Source of the DNA: Lentisphaerota bacterium
GTDB taxonomy: Bacteria; Verrucomicrobiota; Kiritimatiellia; RFP12; UBA1067
Direction of reading: 5' to 3'
NCBI GenBank assembly: GCA_022839525.1
Contig: JALHET010000012.1
Coordinates: forward strand, 21,398-26,946
Length of the DNA: 5,549 nucleotides
The stretch's first letter is position 1, and every line of letters starts with the position of its first letter. Below the pieces are notes generated by a model that had not been told where the DNA came from, searched no databases, and saw only the letters and a program-made list of their open reading frames with translations. The position numbers were made by a program, and so were the translations under genes. Positions 1-4,867 of this stretch are shown here, piece by piece.

Positions 1-1
1 T

Positions 2-22
2 CCCCTTGAGACGGGCAAGGGG
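2..22 (-). other. Stem-loop downstream of rpsM
   Basis: Bases 2-8 (CCCCTTG) and 16-22 (CAAGGGG) are perfect reverse complements around a 7-base loop, giving a 7-bp G+C-rich stem in the transcript that continues past rpsM. No T-run is visible, because the window ends here, so a terminator cannot be shown. In the minus-strand transcript the 3' arm reads CAAGGGGA, which resembles a Shine-Dalgarno sequence, and rpsK normally follows rpsM. The arm could therefore be the ribosome site of rpsK, paired inside a hairpin. The pairing is seen; the role is inference. Confidence 0.35.
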
Positions 23-31
23 GACACCGCG

Positions 32-41
32 CCGGCGCCGG
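32..41. repeat. 10-bp perfect palindrome after rpsM
   Basis: CCGGCGCCGG is its own reverse complement and starts 6 bases beyond the rpsM stop codon. With no loop it cannot form a normal hairpin, but it could be a dyad binding site. In G+C-rich DNA such a palindrome can also occur by chance. No function is claimed. Confidence 0.3.
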
Positions 42-47
42 GGTTAA

Positions 48-455
48 TTATGCGGTGGTTTTGGACTTGATGGCCGCGCGGGCGGTCTTATCGCGCACCG
101 CACCCACCGTCCGCTTCACCCCTTTTCGGGTGCGGGCATTGGTACGGGTCCGCTGGCCGCGCACCGGCAGGCCGCGCTTGTGGCGCAGCCCGCGATACGA
201 GCCGATGCTGATCAAGCGGCGAATGTTCTGCGACACTTCGCGTCGCAGATCGCCCTCGACCCTGTAATTGTCCTGAATGAACCCGACAATCAGGCGGATC
301 TCGTCAGGAGTCAGATCGTCGGCTTTCTTGGCCGGGTCGACTTTGCAACGTCCGACCACCTCACGGGCCCGCTTGGGCCCAATCCCGTGAATATAGCGGA
401 GCGCGTACTCCACGCGCTTCTTACCCGGAATATCCACACCCATCAATCTCGGCAT
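48..455 (-). CDS. rpsM: 30S ribosomal protein S13
   Basis: Small-subunit ribosomal protein S13 sits in the head of the 30S subunit, contacts 16S rRNA, the P-site tRNA and the 50S subunit through intersubunit bridges, and pairs with S19. The 135-residue product starts MPRLMGVDIPGKK and has the helical N-terminal part with the IHGIGPKRA turn (residues 22-30). The family signature GLRHKRGLPVRGQRT lies at residues 89-103, followed by a basic, lysine- and arginine-rich tail expected to reach the decoding centre. The ATG at 455 is chosen because GGAGAGGA lies 5 bases upstream and the family begins at this methionine; an in-frame TTG at 470 would add five unsupported residues. It follows rpmJ by 15 bases and is very likely co-transcribed with it. 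Length is slightly above the usual 118-126 residues because of the tail. Confidence 0.97.
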   Translation of the reverse strand: MPRLMGVDIPGKKRVEYALRYIHGIGPKRAREVVGRCKVDPAKKADDLTPDEIRLIVGFIQDNYRVEGDLRREVSQNIRRLISIGSYRGLRHKRGLPVRGQRTRTNARTRKGVKRTVGAVRDKTARAAIKSKTTA

Positions 456-460
456 GGTTG

Positions 461-468
461 TCCTCTCC
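461..468 (-). promoter_or_regulatory. Shine-Dalgarno site of rpsM
   Basis: On the minus strand this reads GGAGAGGA, 5 bases before the ATG at 455. It decides the rpsM start in favour of that ATG over the in-frame TTG at 470, which would lie upstream of this site. Confidence 0.75.
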
Positions 469-470
469 AA

Positions 471-584
471 TTAACCCTGACGCTGCTTATGGCGGGGATT
501 CGTACAAATAATGCGCACGACGCCCTTGCGGCGCACCACACGGCAACGCTCACACATGCGCCGCACCGAACTGCGAACCTTCAT
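471..584 (-). CDS. rpmJ: 50S ribosomal protein L36
   Basis: L36 is the smallest large-subunit protein and helps fold 23S rRNA near the peptidyl-transferase side of the 50S subunit. Translating bases 584 to 471 gives 37 residues, beginning [14 protein letters not shown] and ending [11 protein letters not shown], a near-perfect family match. The zinc-ribbon ligands are all present: Cys11, Cys14, Cys27 and His32, so this is the zinc-binding form. Length equals that of typical 37-38 residue L36 proteins. GAGGA lies 9 bases before the ATG. The gene sits between map and rpsM, its usual place in many bacteria, and ends 15 bases before rpsM starts. Confidence 0.97.
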   Translation of the reverse strand: MKVRSSVRRMCERCRVVRRKGVVRIICTNPRHKQRQG

Positions 585-665
585 GGTCTTTTATCCTCGT
601 TCAAAAAGATTAGTGATTTAACCAAAAGTCCGTCACTTTGTCTATCATAAAGTTTTGGAAATTCT
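585..665 (-). promoter_or_regulatory. A+T-rich map-rpmJ spacer, possible internal promoter
   Basis: This 81-base gap is clearly richer in A+T than the genes around it and holds no reading frame for IF-1 (infA), which often occupies this place. On the minus strand there are promoter-like hexamers: TATGAT at 649-644, without a good -35 element 17 bases upstream, and the pair GTGACG (636-631) and TAATCT (612-607), 18 bases apart. Both are weak matches to the sigma-70 consensus. An internal promoter letting rpmJ-rpsM be expressed independently of adk-map is plausible but unproven. Confidence 0.25.
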
Positions 666-1418
666 TTATGCCAGCGTCAGAACTTCCACACCTTCTTCAA
701 GCACGGCCACGGTATGCTCGAAGTGCGCGGACGGTTTCCCGTCTCGCGTAACGACCGTCCACTTGTCATCCAGCACGACCACGTCCGGACTCCCGAGGTT
801 GACCATCGGCTCGATCGCCAACGTCATCCCCGGCTTTAGGACAGGGCCGCGCCCCGGCGCCCCGTAGTTCGGAACTTGCGGATCTTCATGGAGGTGGCGT
901 CCCACGCCGTGACCGACAAACTCCCTCACAACGGAACAACCGTACGCCTTCGCAACACTCTCAACCGCGTGAGAGACATCCGAGAGATGACCGCCCGGCT
1001 TGGCTACGGCCAGCGCCGCCTCCAATGCCCTTTTGGTCGCCTCCACCAACCGGATCACATCGGGATCCGTCACACTCACCATGACGGTGGTGGCCGAATC
1101 CCCGTGGAACCCATTGTAATACACGCCGACGTCGAGACTCACGACATCCCCCGGCAGGACAACTCTCCGCCCGGGAATGCCATGGATCACCTCGTCGTTA
1201 ACCGAAATACAAACCGCACCCGGATACCCCCTGTATCCGAGGAACGAGGGTTTGGCCTTCATCTTTCCGATCAGACGCCGGGTCAATGCGTCCAACTCGC
1301 CTGTCGTCACTCCCGGCTGAACCGCCGCCGCCACCTGGCTCAAGACTTCCGCCGTCATCCGGCAACTCGCCCGCATCGCTTCCAGATCGGCCGCACTCTT
1401 CAACGGGATCTTCATCAT
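666..1418 (-). CDS. map: Type I methionine aminopeptidase
   Basis: Removes the initiator methionine from new cytosolic proteins when the second residue is small. The 250-residue protein has the single-domain pita-bread fold of bacterial type I enzymes, with no N-terminal zinc-finger extension. The metal ligands are all visible: Asp96 in SLDVG, Asp107 in HGDSA, His170 in VGHGVG, Glu203 in AIEPM and Glu234 in HFEHT. The substrate-site histidines His79 (VIHGIP) and His177 (HLHEDP) are also present. Length and motif spacing match the E. coli enzyme. Its ATG overlaps the adk stop in ATGATGA, so translation is probably coupled; a second ATG at 1415 is an equally possible start. Only a weak AGG (in GTCAGGCAAG) precedes it. 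Pairing with adk is common in ribosomal-protein clusters. Confidence 0.96.
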   Translation of the reverse strand: MMKIPLKSAADLEAMRASCRMTAEVLSQVAAAVQPGVTTGELDALTRRLIGKMKAKPSFLGYRGYPGAVCISVNDEVIHGIPGRRVVLPGDVVSLDVGVYYNGFHGDSATTVMVSVTDPDVIRLVEATKRALEAALAVAKPGGHLSDVSHAVESVAKAYGCSVVREFVGHGVGRHLHEDPQVPNYGAPGRGPVLKPGMTLAIEPMVNLGSPDVVVLDDKWTVVTRDGKPSAHFEHTVAVLEEGVEVLTLA

Positions 1419-1906
1419 ATCGCTTGCCTGACCCGTTCAACAATCTCATCAATCGGGCCTGCGCCGTCCACCCTCCGCAACACACCGCTGGCACGATAGA
1501 AGTCGATCAGCGGAACCGTCTGCGCCTGATACACCGCCAACCGGTTCCTCACGGTGGCCAGATTATCATCCTTGCGGATGGTCAGCCCTGTTCCGCACGC
1601 ATCACAAACACCTTCCTGGCGCGGAGGAATATTCGTCACATGATACCCGGCACCGCAAGCAGGGCAAACGCGCCGCCCTGCGATCCGGTCAACCAGAACC
1701 CCGTCCGGCACCTCCAACAGAACCGCTGAAATCAACTCCGCCCCGTGCTGCTCGATCATCGCATCCAGAAGCCCAGCCTGCGTCACCGTGCGCGGGAAGC
1801 CGTCCAGCAGCAGCGTGCGCGTTCCGCCGACATCCTCCATCTGCTCTCCGATCATCCGCGCGACAATGTCATCAGGAACCAGCTCGCCCCGCTTCATGTA
1901 CCCCAC
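1415..1906 (-). CDS. adk: Adenylate kinase, C-terminal fragment
   Basis: Second half of the broken adk, up to 163 residues if read from the GTG at 1906 (an ATG at 1897 is also possible). It holds the rest of the NMP-binding segment (GELVPDD, residues 7-13), the family signature LLLDGFPRT at 32-40, and GRRV (77-80), which opens the LID. The LID carries four cysteines in two pairs, CPAC (81-84) and CDAC (101-104), so it is the structural-zinc type seen in many Gram-positive and some Gram-negative enzymes rather than the zinc-free E. coli type. RKDD (111-114) and VRNRL (119-123) follow, with conserved arginines. The stop TGA overlaps the map start. Without the P-loop this piece could not bind ATP normally; whether it is translated separately is unknown. 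Confidence 0.7.
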   Translation of the reverse strand: MGYMKRGELVPDDIVARMIGEQMEDVGGTRTLLLDGFPRTVTQAGLLDAMIEQHGAELISAVLLEVPDGVLVDRIAGRRVCPACGAGYHVTNIPPRQEGVCDACGTGLTIRKDDNLATVRNRLAVYQAQTVPLIDFYRASGVLRRVDGAGPIDEIVERVRQAI

Positions 1907-2048
1907 CCGCCGCCGTCCGGCACTTCACCGCATCGCGCAGCAAATCGCCGCTGGACACGTGCCTCAGCGTGCTGTCCGCCGCAACCAGACGCCCCGCGAC
2001 ACTCCCTTTTCCGGAACCCGGAGCCCCAAAAACAACGACTATTTTCAT
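1872..2048 (-). CDS. adk: Adenylate kinase, N-terminal fragment
   Basis: First half of the broken adk. The translation from the ATG at 2048 opens MKIVVVFGAPGSGKG, with the P-loop GAPGSGKG at residues 8-15 that holds the ATP phosphates, then VSSGDLLRDAVK (31-42), the start of the NMP-binding segment with the AMP-contacting Arg38. After residue 48 the frame leaves the family alignment and reads eleven unrelated residues to a TGA at 1874. Alone it would be about 58 residues without the LID and core and could not be an active kinase. The ATG matches the family's N-terminus. No Shine-Dalgarno precedes it (AATAGCTCCCAC), so the transcript may have a very short leader. An upstream GTG at 2084 would add 12 residues with no family support. 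Confidence 0.7.
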   Translation of the reverse strand: MKIVVVFGAPGSGKGSVAGRLVAADSTLRHVSSGDLLRDAVKCRTAAGGVHEAGRAGS

Positions 2049-2061
2049 GTGGGAGCTATTA

Positions 2062-2091
2062 AAAATACCAAACGCCCCCCCCACAGCGCAA
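2062..2091 (-). promoter_or_regulatory. Candidate adk promoter with C8 tract in spacer
   Basis: On the minus strand TTGCGC (2091-2086) and TATTTT (2067-2062) are 18 bases apart, a modest sigma-70-like pair. Transcription would start about 6-10 bases before the adk ATG, consistent with the absence of a Shine-Dalgarno sequence there. The spacer contains eight consecutive G on this strand (2082-2075). A competing -35-like TTGACC lies further upstream in TTTTGACCC (near 2123-2118) but has no convincing -10 partner. Confidence 0.3.
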
Positions 2092-2134
2092 CCGTGAAAA
2101 TTCCTTTTTCAAGGCAGGGTCAAAAGAGGCGCGT

Positions 2135-2158
2135 TTGGATGTTGGCTTGGATGTTGAC
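2135..2158 (+). repeat. 12-bp imperfect tandem duplication
   Basis: TTGGATGTTGGC (2135-2146) is followed directly by TTGGATGTTGAC (2147-2158), 11 of 12 bases identical. The second copy overlaps the TTGACA hexamer at 2154-2159. It lies in the divergent intergenic region between adk and the rightward coiled-coil gene and could be either a slippage product or two adjacent binding sites for a regulator. Confidence 0.55.
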
Positions 2159-2187
2159 ACGGATGGCGGTTTGAGCCACACTATGTT
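2154..2187 (+). promoter_or_regulatory. Possible promoter of the rightward two-gene unit
   Basis: TTGACA at 2154-2159 is a perfect sigma-70 -35 hexamer and TATGTT at 2182-2187 resembles a -10 element, about 50 bases before the start codon at 2238. The spacer of 22 bases is longer than the usual 16-18, so the pair as it stands would be weak or would need an activator. This is the only promoter-like arrangement I see upstream of the unit. Confidence 0.25.
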
Positions 2188-2221
2188 ATTCAGCTAAGCG
2201 ATGGAACGGGCTCTTGCTTGC

Positions 2222-2227
2222 GGAGGT
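2222..2227 (+). promoter_or_regulatory. Shine-Dalgarno site of the coiled-coil gene
   Basis: GGAGGT lies 10 bases before the ATG at 2238. It supports a start at 2238, or the TTG at 2232, rather than the in-frame TTG at 2214, which lies upstream of it. Confidence 0.6.
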
Positions 2228-2237
2228 CATCTTGGGT

Positions 2238-3044
2238 ATGAACCGTGCGAAAAAGGGGATTTTAATCGGGGGTGTGCTGGCATGTCTTGTCTGCGGCGCA
2301 GGGCTGGAACGGTTACGGCAAGGCTGCACAGGGGCACCCCCGGTTGCTGGTGAACCGCTACCCAAGCCTGAGCACACTCCCAGGCGGGAACCCCCTCCAA
2401 GAACAATCGTCGTCAAGGACGAAGCGGCTATGCGTACCGTCGAGGAACTGCGCAAACGTGTGGCTGAACTTGAGAAGGGGTTGGCTGACCGTGAGTCCGA
2501 ACTTGAACAGCTCAACCGGAAGCGTCAGGCCGAGGCCGCCTCTCCGCAGATGCCGGGACGGGGAGATTTCCGGCGCCGCATGGAACAGTTTAAAAAAGAG
2601 AACCCCGAACGCTACGCCGAGATGGAAAAACAGCGCGAGGAGATGCGGCAGCGTATGGAGCGGGACAGAGAGGACCGGGCAAACTTCCTGGCCTCGGTGA
2701 ACACCCGAAACATGAGTGAGCCCCAGAAGGCCAACCACGAAAAACTGCTTGAAACCCTTGCGAAAGTCGAGGAGTTACGGGCGCAGCGGGCACAGGCCAA
2801 CGCCGAGCCCGGCTCGGCCGCCGACACCGAATTCCATCAGGCCATGCGGCAGGCCATGACGGAATTGGGCACGCTGTACGAACAGGAACGCATCTGCCTG
2901 CTGGAGCAGGCTGCGTTTTCGGCCGGGTACGAGGGGAATGATGCCGCCATGTTTGTCGAGTATATCCAGGAAGTGATCCAGAGCACGTCGATGCCGTGGG
3001 GTTTGGGCGGTCACAGCGGCGGCCGCCGTTTTAGAATGCCGTGA
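2238..3044 (+). CDS. Membrane-anchored coiled-coil protein of unknown function
   Basis: I do not recognise a named family. The 268-residue product starts MNRAKKGILIGG. A basic N-terminus is followed by a hydrophobic segment at about residues 7-23, best read as an uncleaved signal anchor; VLAC at 13-16 is only a poor lipobox. A proline-rich linker (about 32-55) leads to a strongly charged helical region. Residues 68-101 show leucine-spaced heptads typical of a coiled coil (VEELRKRVAELEKGLADRE), and 110-150 and 158-187 are further Arg/Glu-rich helices. MSEPQ (159-163) faintly recalls the LTxxQ repeats of Spy/CpxP-type periplasmic proteins, which is too little to assign it. The C-terminus is Gly/Arg-rich. 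It most likely lies outside the cytoplasmic membrane. The next gene starts 17 bases downstream, so the two probably form one operon and may act together at the membrane. Confidence 0.85.
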   Translation: MNRAKKGILIGGVLACLVCGAGLERLRQGCTGAPPVAGEPLPKPEHTPRREPPPRTIVVKDEAAMRTVEELRKRVAELEKGLADRESELEQLNRKRQAEAASPQMPGRGDFRRRMEQFKKENPERYAEMEKQREEMRQRMERDREDRANFLASVNTRNMSEPQKANHEKLLETLAKVEELRAQRAQANAEPGSAADTEFHQAMRQAMTELGTLYEQERICLLEQAAFSAGYEGNDAAMFVEYIQEVIQSTSMPWGLGGHSGGRRFRMP

Positions 3045-3051
3045 AGGGGTT

Positions 3052-3055
3052 AAGG
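3052..3055 (+). promoter_or_regulatory. Ribosome site deciding the propeller-gene start
   Basis: AAGG, within TTAAGGCG, lies 6 bases before the ATG at 3062. The alternative GTG at 3041, which overlaps the preceding stop as GTGA, has no purine-rich site before it, and the ATG at 3077 has AAGGA directly abutting it, which is too close. Confidence 0.45.
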
Positions 3056-3061
3056 CGACAG

Positions 3062-4813
3062 ATGGTCTGTAAAGGAATGGCTCACCGGTACCGGACCGTG
3101 CGGCAGTGTGCGCGGGGAGTGGGGTTTGTGGCACTGGTCTTCAGCCTCACGGTGGCGGCGCTGCTGGCGGCTGATGCGTGCCGGTCCGGCCCGGCGGCGA
3201 CCGTCCGCGCGGAAGTGCTCGGGCAATCGCTGGCGCAGGGGCGCACCGCGCCGCAGAACGCGCAAGCGGTGGCCTTCGCGAGGGAACTGGACCTTTTGGC
3301 GCGGCGGGCCTATTTCAACAGTCTCACCTTTCGGCAGAGCGGTATGGTTTTGCTGGTGTTGGGGCTCTTGCTCACCGCCGGCTGCTTCGGCGTGGCCTGG
3401 CGGTTAAGCCTCAACATTCCAGACCCCCGCACGCTGGGCGGGGAGGATCCGGCGCGTTCCGACCGTGTGGCGGTGAACGCGGTGCTTGTGACGGGCATTG
3501 TTTTGCTGTTGGGGGCAACGGTGCTGCAGGTCACTTATGGCCGGCGGTCTACGCAACCGGAAGACCGCGCCTTGCGTGCCCGCCTCAAGAATCCGGATCT
3601 GAAGCCCGGCGAAGAGCATGTCTGCCCCTGCCGGAAAGGCACACCTCCGGCGGCGATGGCGGACCAGTGGCCCTTCCTGCTCGGGCCGGTGATGGCGGGG
3701 CGCGCCTTCTTTACCAATGCGCCCATCGCATGGAACGGTGTGACCGGGCAGAACATCGCATGGAAAGTCGAGCCCGCGCGGCACGGCGCAAGCACACCGG
3801 TGGTGTGGGGCAGCCGTCTGTTCCTCACGTCGGGAGACGCCATGGCGCGAACCGTGATGGCACACGACACCGGAACCGGCGCCTTGCTGTGGCGCACGGA
3901 TGTTCCGGACGGCGCGATGGCAGGCACGCCTCTGCCCAAAGTCGGGGAAGATGCGGGCTTCGCTGCGTCGACCCCCGCGTGCGACGAGTCACAGGTGTAC
4001 GCGGTCTTCGCGACAGGCGATGTCGTGGCGCTGGATCATGCGGGCAAGATCATATGGCAGGTGTATCTGGGACGCCCGAAAAACACTTACGGCCACGCCT
4101 CTTCCCTCGTTTATTGCGGAGAGATGCTGATCGTGCAATGGGATCAGGAAGAACAGGCCCGCATTCTGGCGCTTGACAAGACCACAGGCAAGACTCTATG
4201 GGAGACGCCTCGCAATGTGGGGATGTCGTGGAGCACCCCCGCCGTGATGCCGCTGTGCGACCGGTTCGTCCTGTTGGCGCATGCGAGCGGGCAGACGTGG
4301 GGTCTGGAACTGGCGACGGGCAAGAAACTTTGGCAGGTCGAGGCGGTGACCGGCGAGGTCGCGCCCTCCTTGGCGTGGGAAGGCGATGTGTGGCTGGCCG
4401 CTAATTGTTACTCGAAGATGGTCGCCTTCAAACTGCCGCAGCAAGGTGAGCCGCAAAAACTGTGGGAATGGGAAGACGGCAACCTGCCGGATGTGGCCAG
4501 TCCGGTCATTCAGGACGGTCTCGTCTATCTGGCGAATGACGCGGGCGAGGTCTTCTGTCACGATCTGGCCGACGGTAAACAGGCCTGGCACAAGGAGTTT
4601 GAGGACGGCTTCTACGCTTCACCGGTTGCCGCAGGCGGTCATGTGTATGTGGTGGATCGCGTCAAAGGCGTTTTCCGCGTCTTTGCGGCGGGCCGGGAAG
4701 GCAAAGAGGTTGCGGTCAACCCTATGGGTGAGGCCGTCTGTGCCACGCCTGCGTTTGCAGGCGGCCGCATTTACGTGCGGGGGAAAACACACCTCTGGGG
4801 CATCGGGCCGTAA
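3062..4813 (+). CDS. Membrane-tethered PQQ-like beta-propeller protein
   Basis: The 583-residue product joins a three-helix membrane part to a PQQ-like (quinoprotein/BamB-type) beta-propeller. Hydrophobic segments lie at about 18-38, 94-114 and 137-159. Arginines before the first segment and between the second and third predict an outward-facing C-terminal domain. After a linker containing CPC (188-190), the domain opens with WPFLLGP (203-209), the counterpart of the WPxxRGP start of this family, then IAWKVEP and STPVVWGSRLFLTSG (244-258). Blade-type motifs repeat to the end: DTGTGALLW, HAGKIIW, DKTTGKTLW, ELATGKKLW and LADGKQAW. A span of about 380 residues fits eight blades. No dehydrogenase active-site residues or PQQ ligands can be pinpointed, so catalysis is doubtful; binding or scaffolding is as likely. 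An alternative GTG start at 3041 would add seven residues. It follows the coiled-coil gene in one probable operon. Confidence 0.9.
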   Translation: MVCKGMAHRYRTVRQCARGVGFVALVFSLTVAALLAADACRSGPAATVRAEVLGQSLAQGRTAPQNAQAVAFARELDLLARRAYFNSLTFRQSGMVLLVLGLLLTAGCFGVAWRLSLNIPDPRTLGGEDPARSDRVAVNAVLVTGIVLLLGATVLQVTYGRRSTQPEDRALRARLKNPDLKPGEEHVCPCRKGTPPAAMADQWPFLLGPVMAGRAFFTNAPIAWNGVTGQNIAWKVEPARHGASTPVVWGSRLFLTSGDAMARTVMAHDTGTGALLWRTDVPDGAMAGTPLPKVGEDAGFAASTPACDESQVYAVFATGDVVALDHAGKIIWQVYLGRPKNTYGHASSLVYCGEMLIVQWDQEEQARILALDKTTGKTLWETPRNVGMSWSTPAVMPLCDRFVLLAHASGQTWGLELATGKKLWQVEAVTGEVAPSLAWEGDVWLAANCYSKMVAFKLPQQGEPQKLWEWEDGNLPDVASPVIQDGLVYLANDAGEVFCHDLADGKQAWHKEFEDGFYASPVAAGGHVYVVDRVKGVFRVFAAGREGKEVAVNPMGEAVCATPAFAGGRIYVRGKTHLWGIGP

Positions 4814-4854
4814 CCCCCCCTTGTTTCCTGACTTGTGTAGTAAACCTGTATTAT

Positions 4855-4861
4855 AGGAGGT
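4855..4861 (+). promoter_or_regulatory. Strong Shine-Dalgarno of the creatininase-family gene
   Basis: AGGAGGT, near-complete complement to the 3' end of 16S rRNA, lies 6 bases before the ATG at 4868. It is the strongest ribosome site in the window, so the downstream gene is probably translated efficiently and the start is secure. Confidence 0.8.
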
Positions 4862-4867
4862 CTGATC

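Larger units (their letters stand above)
1415..2048 (-). pseudogene. adk: Adenylate kinase, reading frame broken
   Basis: Adenylate kinase converts ATP plus AMP to two ADP in the cytosol and is normally essential. Two frames together cover the whole enzyme. The first runs from the ATG at 2048 and reads on in register to ...AVKCRTAAG, ending at 1905; the second continues as GYMKRGELVPDD from 1903. Family members have about ten residues between AVK and GYM, with a Thr and a Gly at the third and sixth positions, as in TAAG here. About four residues are missing and one base is left over, so the simplest reading is a net loss of 11 bases near 1904. Restoring them would give about 214 residues, the usual length. 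Since the enzyme is essential and everything else is conserved, this may be an assembly or sequencing fault, a recent mutation, or a gene with a second copy elsewhere. It leads the unit adk-map-rpmJ-rpsM. Confidence 0.85.

Noticed and set aside
585..665. infA (IF-1) or another small gene between map and rpmJ
   Set aside because: The gap is 81 bases, too short for the roughly 70-residue IF-1, and its translation shows no IF-1 features.
180..1729. Long plus-strand open frames opposite rpsM, map and adk
   Set aside because: They lie antisense to clearly conserved genes, show no family motifs, and are expected as shadows in G+C-rich DNA.
1872..1906. Programmed ribosomal frameshift joining the adk halves
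   Set aside because: A +1 shift would restore the frame but leave about four residues missing from a conserved region, and no known slippery site or stimulatory element is apparent. A deletion or assembly fault is simpler.
3178..4176. A 332-codon plus-strand frame inside the propeller gene
   Set aside because: It is an out-of-register shadow of the propeller gene, very rich in Arg, Gly and Ala, with no recognisable domain.
4814..4848. Terminator after the propeller gene
   Set aside because: There is a run of seven C and a few T, but no inverted repeat able to form a stem, so read-through into the creatininase-family gene is possible.
4849..4854. TATTAT as the -10 element of a creatininase-gene promoter
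   Set aside because: Transcription would begin at or after the Shine-Dalgarno at 4855-4861, removing it from the message, and the only -35-like hexamers are 15 or 22 bases away.
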